A stretch of DNA of 64,000 nucleotides from VAXT01 sp963728535 (lineage in GTDB: Bacteria > Actinomycetota > Thermoleophilia > Gaiellales > Gaiellaceae), in contig CAVSKK010000001.1 of NCBI GenBank assembly GCA_963728535.1, positions 2,356,001-2,420,000 of the forward strand, written 5' to 3'. Positions within the stretch are counted from its first letter, which is position 1. Each line of letters starts with the position of its first letter. Made by a program: the position numbers and the translations under genes. The notes under the pieces were generated by a model. The model did not search any database. It was not told where the DNA came from and was given only the letters and a program-made list of their open reading frames with translations. Positions 1 to 8,640 of the stretch are shown one piece after another.

Positions 1-435
1 CTGATCGACAACGGCGTCCAGGTCATCTTCGCGCTGCCCGGGATGGTGCTCGCGACGATCTTCGTGTCGCTGCCCTTCGTCGTGCGCGAGGTGGTTCCGG
101 TGCTGCGGGAGGTCGGGGACGAACAGGAACAAGCCGCGGCCACGCTCGGCGCCTCCTCCTGGCAGGCTTTCTGGCGGGTGACGCTGCCCGCCATCCGCTG
201 GGGCGTGGCGTACGGAGTCGTGCTGACAACGGCCCGCTGTCTCGGGGAGTTCGGCGCGGTCAGCGTCGTCTCCGGACGGATTGCGGGGCGCACCGAGACG
301 ATGACCCTCCACGTCGAGGAGCGTTTCCAGTCGTTCGACCTGACCGGCGCCTACGCGTCGTCGGTCGTGCTCGCGCTGCTGGCAGTCGCGACCCTGCTGG
401 CGATGACGCTCCTGCGCAAGGACGACGCGCGCTGA
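1..435 (+). CDS. cysW: Sulfate ABC transporter permease, CysW-like, 5' truncated
   Basis: The reading frame is open from the first base, so only the C-terminal 144 residues are present. It carries the cytoplasmic EAA loop that contacts the ATPase (EQAAATLGASSW followed by FWRVTLP) and hydrophobic segments around it. The frame ends with TGA at 433-435, which shares its last base with the ATG of the downstream ATPase gene, so the two are translationally coupled. The family (BPD_transp_1, CysW/ModB group) forms the membrane channel for sulfate, thiosulfate or molybdate. The CysA-like partner favours sulfate. The beginning of the gene lies outside the window. Confidence 0.85.
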   Translation: MIDNGVQVIFALPGMVLATIFVSLPFVVREVVPVLREVGDEQEQAAATLGASSWQAFWRVTLPAIRWGVAYGVVLTTARCLGEFGAVSVVSGRIAGRTETMTLHVEERFQSFDLTGAYASSVVLALLAVATLLAMTLLRKDDAR

Positions 436-1445
436 TGGCGATCGAGGCCCGCAACGTCACCAAGCGCTTCGGCGACTTCGTCGCGCTCGACGACGTTTCG
501 GTCGAGGTCGCGAGCGGCTCGTTGACCGCGCTGCTCGGCCCGAGCGGCGGCGGCAAGTCGACGCTGCTCCGGGTGATCGCAGGGCTGGAGGAGCCCGACG
601 CAGGCGAGGTCTTCATCTCCGGCGAGGAGGCGACGCACATCTCGCCCCAGAAGCGCGGCGTCGGCTTCGTCTTTCAGCACTACGCCGCGTTCAAGCACAT
701 GACCGTCTGGGACAACGTCGCCTTCGGCCTCTCGATTCGGAAGCGGCCGAGGCGAGAGATCGCCGATCGCGTGAGCGAGCTCCTCGACCTCGTCCAGCTG
801 GGCGGCCTGGCGAAGCGGTATCCCGCCCAGCTTTCCGGTGGCCAGCGCCAGCGGATGGCGCTCGCGCGTGCGCTCGCCGTCGAGCCGAACGTGCTCCTCC
901 TCGACGAGCCGTTTGGCGCGCTCGACGCGCGTGTGCGGAAGGAGCTACGCGGCTGGCTGCGACGGCTGCACGACGAGGTGCACGTGACGACGATCTTCGT
1001 CACCCACGACCAGGAGGAGGCGATGGAGATCGCCGACCAGATCGTGCTCATGAACCAGGGCCGCGTCGAGCAGGTCGGCGGGCCCCGCGAGCTCTACGAG
1101 GAGCCGGCCAACGAGTTCGTGATGGGCTTCGTCGGGCCCGTCAACCGGCTCGGCGACTCGTTCGTGCGCCCGCACGACCTCGAGCTGCGAAACGAGCCGA
1201 ACGGGAAGACCACGCCCGGGACGGTGCAGCGGGTCGTGCATCTCGGCTTCGAAGTGCGTGTCGAGCTCGTGCTCGAGGACGGCCGCGACTGCTGGGCGCA
1301 GGTCACGCGTGAGGAGGCGGAGGACTTGGAGCTCGCCCCCGGCAGCAGGGTCTTCGTGCGCCCGCGCCGCACGCGAGTTTTCTCAGGAAGCGAGGGCGAG
1401 GAAGGGCAGCTCGCTCGTCAGCTCGAGGGTGCCGATCGAGGGTAG
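435..1445 (+). CDS. cysA: Sulfate/thiosulfate ABC transporter ATPase, CysA-like
   Basis: This 336-residue protein has every ABC ATPase motif. Walker A GPSGGGKST is at residues 35-43, the Q-loop glutamine at about 81, the signature LSGGQ at 133-137, Walker B VLLLDE at 153-158 and the switch histidine in VTHD at about 191. The C-terminal third, after a VNRLGD...VRPHDLEL stretch, looks like the TOBE-type regulatory domain of CysA. It energises sulfate import with the CysW-like permease just upstream, with which it overlaps by one base. Sulfate uptake could supply PAPS for the two sulfotransferases further along, but that link is inference. The last 63 bp overlap the tail of the convergent gene ending at 1383. 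Confidence 0.9.
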   Translation: MAIEARNVTKRFGDFVALDDVSVEVASGSLTALLGPSGGGKSTLLRVIAGLEEPDAGEVFISGEEATHISPQKRGVGFVFQHYAAFKHMTVWDNVAFGLSIRKRPRREIADRVSELLDLVQLGGLAKRYPAQLSGGQRQRMALARALAVEPNVLLLDEPFGALDARVRKELRGWLRRLHDEVHVTTIFVTHDQEEAMEIADQIVLMNQGRVEQVGGPRELYEEPANEFVMGFVGPVNRLGDSFVRPHDLELRNEPNGKTTPGTVQRVVHLGFEVRVELVLEDGRDCWAQVTREEAEDLELAPGSRVFVRPRRTRVFSGSEGEEGQLARQLEGADRG

Positions 1446-3131
1446 CCAGTCCCGGCGGCAGGTCGTGCGGGAGAGTGCGCCTTGCTCTCTGTGCATGAGC
1501 CAGTTGTCGAAGGACTGATCCTGGGCGATCCGAACGAGGGCCACGCGGATCGAGGCGCGCGCTGACGGGAGCGAGAACGCTCCGAGAGGCGAGGTCGGGC
1601 TCAAAGCCCGGACGCGAAACACCCCTTCATGCGTCTTCAGCGTGACCGCCCGGCCTCCTGACATCCTGAAAATGGATGCGGGCGCCAGGCCATCGATGGC
1701 GACGCCCTGACGGCGGTGGTTGAGCCATGAAGGCGCGGGGGTGACTGAGACGAGCCTGGCCGCGGCGTTCGAATAGGTGCTCTGGTACTGCGCAATCTCC
1801 GCTCCCGAGGGTGGGGCCACGCGGATGCGACGCGCGATTCGAGCCTGCCGAAGCTCGTCCGCGATCACTCCGAGCGCGATCGGCCGCGACGCTCCGGCGC
1901 GGGCAAGCGCGCCCCGGTACGCCGCTGCGCTGCCGCCGAAGCGGTTGACGACGATCGCACGCTCGGCAGCCTTCACGTCCGCGGCTTTTACCGGCACGTA
2001 ACCCTTGAGCACGAGCCTGGCGAAGAGCGACGTGTACGCGATCTCGCGATCGCCGATGATCCCCGTCAGGCTCGAGATCGCCCCGTTGCGGATCTGACCC
2101 CAGGGGGTCTTGCACTGGACCCCGTAGGGGAAGGTGAGCTGGCCCTCCGTCCGCGACGGCTCGAACCCGGGCCCCGCCATGCCGGGCCCGGCGCAGAGGC
2201 TCGGGCTCCGCGTCCAGAGATACACGCACGCCGCGGCCGGCTTGTCCGGATCTCGGTCGCCCGGAGCCCACTCGCCCCAGCCCCAGGACCAGATGGTCTC
2301 GAAGGGGATCTCGCGGCTCACCTGCTTGACCGCGAGCACCTGGAGCTTGATGGTCTCGAACCAGGCGCTTGCGGGCTTCAGGCCACCGCGGCTGCCTTTG
2401 TTCGGGCTCGTATGGAAGCCGAGGAAGATCCCGACCTTGGAAGGCGGGATTCCGATCTCCGTCAGGTCGGTGATGCCCCGGCGAAACGAGTTGCGCAAGG
2501 TCCGCGAGGCGAGCACCGGGCCCGCGCGCGAGAGCAGGGGTGACGCGAAGTAGAGCTCGCGGACGAAGTCGGTGTAGAGCGCCGCCTCCCGCCACCAGTC
2601 ACCGGCCTCGACGTCCGTGAACGGGCGGGTCGAGAGCAGCACGAATGGATGTGCGCCGAGGGCACTCAGGCGCCGGACGAAGATGATGATGTTCTGCCGG
2701 TACTGCGCGTTGGTCGGAGACCAGGGCGTGGCGAGGTTCGAGCCCCACATCTCGTTGAGCGCGATCCACGGAGTCGCGCAGGCCGAAGACGCAACGGCGC
2801 GATAGAAGACACGGTCGGCCCAGTCCTCGACGACAGCCGGATCGAGCGGGTTCGTGGGCGTGCCGACTCGCTGGCGGAGGTGCATCTCCCAGTAGACCGT
2901 CTGCGCTCCGAGCTCCCGTAGCTGGGGCGGGTAGACGAAGTTCGCTGCGGCGGCCACGACTCCGGGGCGCGCGAACATGGGCCAGTAGGGGACGGACCCG
3001 TCCGCGAAGTCCACCCAGACCGGCTTCCTGTCAGGAAGACCGCACTCGCGCGCCTGCGCCTGGCCGGGCACAATCGCAAACAGCGCGGCGCAGCCGGCGA
3101 GGACGATGAGAAGCCGCTTCAAGACGGACAA
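1383..3131 (-). CDS. Large secreted protein of unknown function
   Basis: The 582-residue product begins with a clear Sec signal peptide (basic MSVLKR, hydrophobic core, cleavage near GQAQA-RE) and should be exported. The N-terminal two thirds are rich in Trp and Tyr and contain WIALNEMWGSN and WSWGWGEW. These are reminiscent of a TIM-barrel glycosidase active-site strand, but I cannot name a family. Residues from about 390 to 470 look helical and resemble the N-terminal chaperone part of SurA/PpiC-type proteins. The start is TTG at 3131, with a second in-frame TTG at 3122 equally possible. It lies 4 bp behind the methyltransferase stop, so it probably ends that operon. Its last 63 bp are antisense to cysA. 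Confidence 0.7.
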   Translation of the reverse strand: MSVLKRLLIVLAGCAALFAIVPGQAQARECGLPDRKPVWVDFADGSVPYWPMFARPGVVAAAANFVYPPQLRELGAQTVYWEMHLRQRVGTPTNPLDPAVVEDWADRVFYRAVASSACATPWIALNEMWGSNLATPWSPTNAQYRQNIIIFVRRLSALGAHPFVLLSTRPFTDVEAGDWWREAALYTDFVRELYFASPLLSRAGPVLASRTLRNSFRRGITDLTEIGIPPSKVGIFLGFHTSPNKGSRGGLKPASAWFETIKLQVLAVKQVSREIPFETIWSWGWGEWAPGDRDPDKPAAACVYLWTRSPSLCAGPGMAGPGFEPSRTEGQLTFPYGVQCKTPWGQIRNGAISSLTGIIGDREIAYTSLFARLVLKGYVPVKAADVKAAERAIVVNRFGGSAAAYRGALARAGASRPIALGVIADELRQARIARRIRVAPPSGAEIAQYQSTYSNAAARLVSVTPAPSWLNHRRQGVAIDGLAPASIFRMSGGRAVTLKTHEGVFRVRALSPTSPLGAFSLPSARASIRVALVRIAQDQSFDNWLMHREQGALSRTTCRRDWLPSIGTLELTSELPFLALAS

Positions 3132-3135
3132 AAGG

Positions 3136-3777
3136 TTAGCGGTCAGCTCGTACGAGGTACCCGCTTCGTCCCTGCTTGATCAGAACGCGACTGAAGCCCG
3201 AGGTCCCGAACAGGAACCGGAGCTCACGCTCTGTGTAGTTGAAGATCGGACAGTTGTTGATCACCTCGTACCGCAGCTTCCGCACGGGCCCCTTGAGCCA
3301 GTTCCAGCGTGGGAAGCTCGCGACGGCGGTCCCCGAGGTCAGATCGGCGATGCGGCGGACGAAGACGTGCGCGTCGGATTGGTAATCGAAGAAGCCGAGC
3401 GCGAGAACGACGTCGAACGTGCCATCGAGCGGCGCCGTCCGAACGTCGCCGTGAACGAGCTTGACCTTGTCCCCGAAGCGTTCCAGTCGCTCCTTCGACA
3501 GGTCGAGCATCTCCTGGGCGATATCGGCGTTGACGTACTCGCCGGCGCCGGCTTCGAGCGCGAGCTCGCCGACGCGGCCCGAGCCCCCTCCGATGTCGAG
3601 GACACGCGGCGCCGAGTATTCCCGGACGATCTCGATCGCGAAATCGCGGCGCTTCAGCAGCCCGGGGCGAGCCGCGCGCTGGAGCGGATGCTCTTCGTCG
3701 TAGAGGGCGTCAAACGAGGATGCCTTCTCGCGAAAGTGATCTCTGACGAGCTCCGTAGCGTTCGACGACTTCTCCAT
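3136..3777 (-). CDS. SAM-dependent methyltransferase (class I)
   Basis: The 213-residue protein has the class I fold signature: motif I VLDIGGGSGRVGE, an acidic NAD that ends strand 2, and VVLALGFFDY at strand 4. The C-terminal half (FPRWNWLKGPVRKLRY) resembles methyltransferases found in glycan clusters. The ATG at 3777 (MEKSSNATEL) is chosen because residues further upstream belong to the overlapping deacetylase frame. It overlaps the deacetylase 3' end by 68 bp, so the two genes share a transcript. The substrate is unknown; a sugar or lipid-linked glycan is plausible from context. Confidence 0.8.
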   Translation of the reverse strand: MEKSSNATELVRDHFREKASSFDALYDEEHPLQRAARPGLLKRRDFAIEIVREYSAPRVLDIGGGSGRVGELALEAGAGEYVNADIAQEMLDLSKERLERFGDKVKLVHGDVRTAPLDGTFDVVLALGFFDYQSDAHVFVRRIADLTSGTAVASFPRWNWLKGPVRKLRYEVINNCPIFNYTERELRFLFGTSGFSRVLIKQGRSGYLVRADR

Positions 3778-4624
3778 GTGCCTCCTCGTAGCTGACAAGC
3801 GGGAAATCTTCCGCGATTGCACGAATCCGACCCGCCACGCGCCGCCTGCCTGGGTTGCGTTGCGCGCTGCGCCGGGCGGCGAGCAGTCGCTGCCGTCGGG
3901 TAGCGCTCTCCGGAAGCGTTGCCCGCAGCGGGCGCGGGTCGAGCTCGTATGGATGGAAGTACAGCACAGGGTAGGCGTTCTCGTCGGCGACCTGCCGCAG
4001 CGCGCGCCGTAGGAGCATCGCCGGCAGGACGCGCCAGTAGGCTCCTCCGCCGATCGGCACGGCTCGGCCGCGGACGCGCCAGACCGTGACCGGAAACTCC
4101 CAGATCTCGCGTCCCGACGGCAGCTCGAGCCGGTACGGGGTCGACGGCACGGGTCGGATCCGTCTTGGGATCCGCGGCGAGTCGTACTGGCTGGAGTCGT
4201 AGCGGAAGCCGAGCTCGGCGAGCGCCTCGTAGGCCCACGGCGTGTCGCGGGTGATCGAGAACGCCGGCGCCCGGTAACCGAGCGGCCGCCGGCCACCGAG
4301 CTGCTCGAGGAGCCCGGCACAGCGCTCGACGTCGTGGCGGAATTCCTCCGGTGTCTGTTCGTGGACGCGTTGGTGCGTGTAGCCGTGGCACGCGAGCTCG
4401 TGGCCCCGGGCGGCGATCTCGCGGACGAGGTCGGGATAGCGCTCGGCTGTCATCCCGAGCACGAAGAACGTCGCGCGGGCGCCGAGCTCGTCGAGCAGCG
4501 AGAAGATCGCCTCGGCCTGCCGCTCCAGGGCAGGCCCCGCCGAAGCCCAGTCGGTTCGGCCGAGCCTCCGGTGGACGAGCTGGTGCCAGTCCTCGAAGTC
4601 GAAGCTGAGCAAGAGCTTCGCCAT
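3710..4624 (-). CDS. NodB-type polysaccharide deacetylase
   Basis: The 304-residue protein shows the NodB carbohydrate-esterase 4 motifs: FDFEDWH near the N-terminus (catalytic and metal Asp), HGYTH at the HxxxH metal site, and GYRAPAF for the arginine motif. A C-terminal extension (FPVTVWRVRGRAVPIGGGAYWR) and a late YFHPYELDP match the group of deacetylases linked to exopolysaccharide export. It would remove N-acetyl groups from an amino sugar in the glycan or its lipid-linked precursor. No signal peptide is seen, so it probably acts in the cytoplasm or at its membrane face. The ATG at 4624 lies 2 bp after the stop of the upstream sulfatase-like gene, consistent with an operon. Confidence 0.85.
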   Translation of the reverse strand: MAKLLLSFDFEDWHQLVHRRLGRTDWASAGPALERQAEAIFSLLDELGARATFFVLGMTAERYPDLVREIAARGHELACHGYTHQRVHEQTPEEFRHDVERCAGLLEQLGGRRPLGYRAPAFSITRDTPWAYEALAELGFRYDSSQYDSPRIPRRIRPVPSTPYRLELPSGREIWEFPVTVWRVRGRAVPIGGGAYWRVLPAMLLRRALRQVADENAYPVLYFHPYELDPRPLRATLPESATRRQRLLAARRSAQRNPGRRRVAGRIRAIAEDFPLVSYEEAHGEVVERYGARQRSLSREGILV

Positions 4625-4626
4625 CG

Positions 4627-6693
4627 TCAGGGCCCGAGGCTCCCGAGCACGGGCGTGCCTCGGGTTTCGCCGATCCAATAGAGGCCGACCTCGTTCCGGC
4701 CGGGGTGGAACGCGGATTCCGGTGCCATCGCCGAGTAGCGCACGGTCGAGCCCTCGCGATACGTGTAGGTGACGGCTGCGATCCGGCCGTTGACGGCCAC
4801 GGCCAGCTGCCTGTTTTCAGCCGCCCCGGGCCCCTTGATCGAGCCCATCATCTGCGCGGGCTGGATCTCCGAATCGGCGGGCAGGGAGCGCAGGAGCGCC
4901 GCGACCTGGCCGTCGATCGATGCCCGCCCGGCCGCGGGTGCGACGTTCAGGGCGGACACCTGCCGGCCCAGCAGCTCCGGATGCGGCCCGAGGCGGAGAA
5001 GGCCGCCGCCGAAGAGCGTGACCTTCCGGCGCACGGTGCTTGCGCGCTGCCGGGCGAGCGCGTGCACGTCCGCGTGGGCCCAGCCCCGTCCGGTGAGGAA
5101 GTTCACCTCGGAAGAGTGGCCGCGCCGGAAGAAGGAGCGCCCGTCAACGCGCCATGGGATCTTGATGCCGAGCACGTCCGCGACCGTCGCGCCGATGTCC
5201 ATCGTGCGCACATGCGTGTCGACGACTCTGCCTTGCTGCTGGCCGGGGCGCTTGAAGAAGAGCGGAACGAATGCCAGGTCGGCGAGATTCGTCGGGTGCG
5301 CGGGATCGACCGACCGCCGACTCTGTCCGGCCTGAACGCTGACGCCCTGATCGGCTGTGACGACGATCACCGAGCGGTCATAGATCCCGAGCGAGCGCAG
5401 CCGGCGCAGGAACTTCCCGAGCAGGCGGTCCGTGCAGGCGAGCTGGAGCTGCTCGCGCTGATAGGCCTGCGCGACGAGCCACTGGTTCGGGCCCCAGACG
5501 TTGCCGGGGACCATCAGGCCCGGCGAGTAGTTCGGAGTGATGTCCTGATGGCACGACGGCAGCAGGTTCCAGGTTCCGTGCGGGAGGAGGATGTGCGCGA
5601 GATTCAGCGCCGGGCGGCGCCCGGGGGGCCGGATCGAGGCCAGGAACTTGTCGAAGCGGCCCTTCTCGAAGCTCGCGCCGCGGTCGGCAACCCGCCGGTA
5701 GTGGCCCCAGGCCGTCCCCACGTCCGGGACGCGCCGTTCCTGGGACGACGGCAGCACCATGTGGAGGTAGACGATCCCGGCGTCCTCGAACAGCGAGTGC
5801 ATCCGGGCGACAGACGAGGTGCTCAACTCGCCCTTCCCGCGGCAGAGGCTCGTTGGGCACAAGTGCGTCTGCGTCTCCCAGACGTTCATCCGGTAGCGCC
5901 CTCCGAGCAGGGTAAAGATGCTTTGCGGGTGGTCGGCGAAAGTCGGTTGGCGGCCTCGCCTCGGCAGCCGCGAGTCGAGGATGGCCGGCACCGCGGCGTG
6001 GGTGCCCTCGTGCTCGCCCGTCGCGTTCCGGAACCACGTCGAGTGGCGGGCGAGGTCACCGAAGTTCGGGTAGCGGGCCGCGTCGATTTGCTCCTGCGCG
6101 TTCATCAGCGAGCTCGTCGGGAACTCGTCGAGGATCAGGAAGATGACGTCGTTCCGCGCGTGTTCGACGGCGAGCTTCGCGTCTGCTTGCGGCGGGAAGA
6201 CGAGCTTCTCCACCGGTGAGAAGAAGAGAAAGACGGCCAGGAAGATCAACGGCGCCGGGATGAGAACGGTGACGATCGACCGCCCCGCCCGAACGCGCGA
6301 GTAGAAGAGCGCTCCAGCGATTCCGAGTGCGAGCGCGGCCAGGCCCATCGTCGCCGCGGGCGGGTCGAAGGCCTGCTTCAGGGCCCTGAGCGAGATGAGC
6401 GCGACGAGCCCGCCCACGAAGAAGAGGTGGAGCGTCTTGCGCAGCGTCTCGCTCGCCAAGCCGACGGCGCCTTCGAGGAGCAAGGCGACGAAGAACGGCA
6501 GGAGCACGACCGCGAGGGCGAAGACGACGATCTCGGTGCTCGTCGAGCCGCGGACGCCGAAGAACTGGGCCGTGCCGGCGAGCAGGTTGAACAGCGGCTG
6601 GGCGATCGCGAAGCCGGAGAGCGCCGCGACGTGCGCCGCGTCGACGACGAGAGGCGGGACGCGAACGCGCCGCGCCCATGCGCTCGCGATCAC
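4627..6693 (-). CDS. Membrane sulfatase/alkaline phosphatase-superfamily protein
   Basis: The 688-residue protein has about five membrane segments in residues 1-165, then an extracytoplasmic sulfatase-superfamily domain. NDVIFLILDEFP is the metal-binding first strand. THAAVPAIL sits where the nucleophile should be, so it carries Thr rather than the Cys/Ser of true sulfatases. VVTADQGVS is the later metal-binding strand. The layout resembles phosphoethanolamine or phosphoglycerol transferases such as LtaS/EptA, so it may move or remove a charged group on the glycan. GTG at 6693 is the start and overlaps the stop of a 15-codon upstream ORF. The deacetylase follows 2 bp downstream. Confidence 0.75.
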   Translation of the reverse strand: MIASAWARRVRVPPLVVDAAHVAALSGFAIAQPLFNLLAGTAQFFGVRGSTSTEIVVFALAVVLLPFFVALLLEGAVGLASETLRKTLHLFFVGGLVALISLRALKQAFDPPAATMGLAALALGIAGALFYSRVRAGRSIVTVLIPAPLIFLAVFLFFSPVEKLVFPPQADAKLAVEHARNDVIFLILDEFPTSSLMNAQEQIDAARYPNFGDLARHSTWFRNATGEHEGTHAAVPAILDSRLPRRGRQPTFADHPQSIFTLLGGRYRMNVWETQTHLCPTSLCRGKGELSTSSVARMHSLFEDAGIVYLHMVLPSSQERRVPDVGTAWGHYRRVADRGASFEKGRFDKFLASIRPPGRRPALNLAHILLPHGTWNLLPSCHQDITPNYSPGLMVPGNVWGPNQWLVAQAYQREQLQLACTDRLLGKFLRRLRSLGIYDRSVIVVTADQGVSVQAGQSRRSVDPAHPTNLADLAFVPLFFKRPGQQQGRVVDTHVRTMDIGATVADVLGIKIPWRVDGRSFFRRGHSSEVNFLTGRGWAHADVHALARQRASTVRRKVTLFGGGLLRLGPHPELLGRQVSALNVAPAAGRASIDGQVAALLRSLPADSEIQPAQMMGSIKGPGAAENRQLAVAVNGRIAAVTYTYREGSTVRYSAMAPESAFHPGRNEVGLYWIGETRGTPVLGSLGP

Positions 6694-6737
6694 GACCCTC
6701 GTGTCGAGCGAGCGAAGCTGTGCAGGAGCCTGGCCAC
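6690..6737 (-). CDS. Putative 15-residue leader ORF upstream of the sulfatase-like gene
   Basis: A GTG at 6737 opens a 15-codon frame (VARLLHSFARSTRGS) whose TGA overlaps the GTG start of the sulfatase-like gene (GTGA). A TAGAGT box at 6745-6750 stands 7 nt before this GTG, the same spacing seen at other unit starts here. The transcript would then begin at or near the leader ORF and not at the main gene. The sulfatase-like gene itself has no such box and no clear ribosome-binding site. Short chance frames are common in GC-rich DNA, so the case rests on the position. Confidence 0.4.
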   Translation of the reverse strand: MARLLHSFARSTRGS

Positions 6738-6744
6738 GGCCGTA

Positions 6745-6750
6745 ACTCTA
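6745..6750 (-). promoter_or_regulatory. -10 element TAGAGT, sulfatase-deacetylase-methyltransferase operon
   Basis: The minus strand reads TAGAGT seven nt before GTG 6737. The box fits the actinobacterial TANNNT -10 consensus, and its spacing implies an almost leaderless message starting at the small leader ORF. No convincing -35 is visible. Confidence 0.5.
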
Positions 6751-6779
6751 TGGCTGTCGCTCGCGGTGCCGACCGTCTC

Positions 6780-6785
6780 TAAGAT
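6780..6785 (+). promoter_or_regulatory. -10 element TAAGAT before the FlgD-Ig-like gene
   Basis: TAAGAT ends 5 nt before GTG 6791. This spacing places the transcription start at or beside the start codon (leaderless). No Shine-Dalgarno sequence is present. Confidence 0.55.
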
Positions 6786-6790
6786 CGAGC

Positions 6791-7750
6791 GTGTTGACGA
6801 GGCTCGCTTCGACCGTGTTTGTCGTCTGCCTGCTGGCGGCGACGGCGGTCGCCTTCGCGGCCACCGAGCACCTGAAGCTCGAGGACAGCCCGATCCGCTC
6901 GACGAGGATCACGACTCTCTTCTCGCCGGTCTGCGACGCCTGTCCTCCCGGCGCCCGGAGCGCTCTCATCGGCTTCCGGCTGCGCAGGGAGGAAGACGTT
7001 CGCCTCGACATCGTCGACTCGAGCGGGGGCATGGTCCGGGAGGCGCTCGCCTCTCAGATCGTGCCGGGGAGAGTCTTCCGCGAGTTCGCCTGGGACGGGC
7101 GCGACGCTTCCGGTCAGGTCGTGGCAGACGGCGTCTACCAGGCGCAGATAACGCTGAGGGACGAGGGCCGGACGATCGTGTTCCCGGACGAGATCCAGGT
7201 CGACGCGACGCCGCCGGAGGTCGACGACATCAAGGTCAAACGCGCGGTCTTCTCGCCCGACGGCGACGGCCGCGCCGACCGTACGAGCCTCCTCTACCGC
7301 TTCAGCGAGCCCGCGTACGCGGTGCTCTATGTCGACGGGAACGCTCTACCGCACGGTTACCGCAAGCGGCCGGTGGGGTCCTACCACTGGTACGGAAAGG
7401 GCGTACGGCCAGGAACGCACCGCCTCGCGCTCGCCGCCCAGGATCTCGCCGGCAATCTCGGCCCCTCGACTCGCGAGCTCCCCGTCCGCATCCGTTACGT
7501 CGACCTGCGCCAACGGCGCTATCGAGCCGTCGGTGGACAGCGGCTGCGCCTCCGCGTCTCGACCGACGCGACGACGCTCCACTGGGTGCTCGCCGGGCCG
7601 GGCGGACGGAGCTCGGGCCGGGTGCGCGCTGCAGGCGCCGTGCGGGCCTTCGCGCTGCGGGTTCCGCGGACCGCGGGCCGCTACCGGCTCACGGTGACCG
7701 AAGGCGGGCGAAGCGCACGGGCGCTCGTCCTCGTTCGCGTCAAGCGGTAG
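6791..7750 (+). CDS. Secreted FlgD-Ig-like domain protein
   Basis: The 319-residue product has an N-terminal signal peptide (residues 1-24, ending AVAFAAT). It then has two beta-sandwich modules of the FlgD-Ig type: FAWDGRDASGQVV.DGVY is the hallmark of the first, and VFSPDGDGRAD opens the second. A third Ig-like part follows to the end. Such modules act as extracellular spacers or binding domains and carry no catalytic residues that I can see. CDAC near residue 52 could form a disulfide. The GTG start at 6791 is supported by the -10 box 5 nt upstream. A role in the cell envelope is likely; nothing more specific can be read. Confidence 0.75.
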   Translation: MLTRLASTVFVVCLLAATAVAFAATEHLKLEDSPIRSTRITTLFSPVCDACPPGARSALIGFRLRREEDVRLDIVDSSGGMVREALASQIVPGRVFREFAWDGRDASGQVVADGVYQAQITLRDEGRTIVFPDEIQVDATPPEVDDIKVKRAVFSPDGDGRADRTSLLYRFSEPAYAVLYVDGNALPHGYRKRPVGSYHWYGKGVRPGTHRLALAAQDLAGNLGPSTRELPVRIRYVDLRQRRYRAVGGQRLRLRVSTDATTLHWVLAGPGGRSSGRVRAAGAVRAFALRVPRTAGRYRLTVTEGGRSARALVLVRVKR

Positions 7751-8603
7751 AGCCGCTGTAGCCCAGCTCGCGGAGGAGCGGGCCGGCTTCTTGCTCGACA
7801 TCCTCGAGCTGCTCGGGCGTCAGGTCCCGCCGCCAGCGGCCGACGGAGCGATCGCGGGCAGCTGCGAGCGAACCGGCGAGGAGTTGCGGGTCGAGCCCGA
7901 GATGGCGGGCCAGGCGCTCAGCGCTCGCCCCGGGATCAGTCGTCAGCTCCTCGTAGCGAAGCTCGAGCGCGCGCTCCGGGTTTCTCGAAGCGGCTTCCAG
8001 CGCCGCCGTCACGTGCACGCGCCAGGCCCACGCCGCACGTGCGGCCTCGCTGGCCGCTGCGAACTCGTCTCGCCGCTCCGGCTCCACCCAGAAGCGCGCG
8101 TGGGCGCCGTGTGGCTGGCCCACCTCGTCGCGTCCAGGGCGAGAGGCCTTCAGCCAGCCGCGCTCGAGCAGCGAGCAGACGACGTCGCGGCCGTCGCGGA
8201 GCATGTGCACGGCTCGAGCTTCGGGGTGGGCCCGGAGCGCGGGCCCGAGCACGAAGCACATCTCAGGTGTCTGCTCGACACCGCGCAGATGCGCGACGAG
8301 GCCGAGGCGCCCGACCCGCGCGAGGATCAGCCGCAGCCGGGCGGCCGCGTCCTCCTCCGAGAGCCGAGCGAGCTCCGGGATCGCCACCTTGACGGGGCTG
8401 GCCTCCCCCAGGTCGATGAGACCCGGCTGTTCCCCGAGGACTCCCGCCAGGAAGGTCGTTCCGGAGCGGGGAGACCCGACGACGAACACGTGCTTGCCGC
8501 ACGGCTCGCCTCGGGGAAGGCGGATCTCGCGCCCGCCGCGCACGACGAGTCGTGCCGCAGCGCGGCCGTAGAGCGTCGCGGATTGGACGGCTTGCACGAC
8601 CAC
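7740..8603 (-). CDS. Sulfotransferase family protein
   Basis: The 287-residue protein carries the PAPS 5'-phosphosulfate loop GSPRSGTTFL near residue 43 and a 3'-phosphate-binding stretch HMLRDGRDVVCSLL in the middle. Both are typical of the Sulfotransfer family. It would transfer sulfate from PAPS to a hydroxyl of a glycan or metabolite in the cytoplasm. Two starts are possible. GTG 8603 directly abuts a TAGATT -10 box, whereas GTG 8597 lies 6 nt from it and fits the local leaderless spacing better (285 residues). The tail overlaps the convergent FlgD-Ig-like gene by 11 bp. The sulfate transporter at the window start could feed it. Confidence 0.85.
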   Translation of the reverse strand: MVVQAVQSATLYGRAAARLVVRGGREIRLPRGEPCGKHVFVVGSPRSGTTFLAGVLGEQPGLIDLGEASPVKVAIPELARLSEEDAAARLRLILARVGRLGLVAHLRGVEQTPEMCFVLGPALRAHPEARAVHMLRDGRDVVCSLLERGWLKASRPGRDEVGQPHGAHARFWVEPERRDEFAAASEAARAAWAWRVHVTAALEAASRNPERALELRYEELTTDPGASAERLARHLGLDPQLLAGSLAAARDRSVGRWRRDLTPEQLEDVEQEAGPLLRELGYSGSTA

Positions 8604-8609
8604 AATCTA
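8604..8609 (-). promoter_or_regulatory. -10 element TAGATT, sulfotransferase
   Basis: The minus strand reads TAGATT immediately before GTG 8603 and 6 nt before the in-frame GTG 8597. The usual spacing in this window argues for 8597 as the real start. Confidence 0.45.
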
Positions 8610-8625
8610 CTGCCCCGTCGATCGC

Positions 8626-8631
8626 TAGTCT
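8626..8631 (+). promoter_or_regulatory. -10 element TAGTCT, beta-propeller gene
   Basis: TAGTCT ends 9 nt before TTG 8641. It shares a 37-bp divergent spacer with the sulfotransferase promoter. No Shine-Dalgarno sequence is seen. Confidence 0.5.
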
Positions 8632-8640
8632 GCGTCGATC

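Noticed and set aside
4627..6693. True sulfatase activity
   Set aside because: The Cys/Ser-x-Pro-x-Arg motif needed for formylglycine is absent; a Thr occupies the nucleophile region, so only superfamily membership is claimed.
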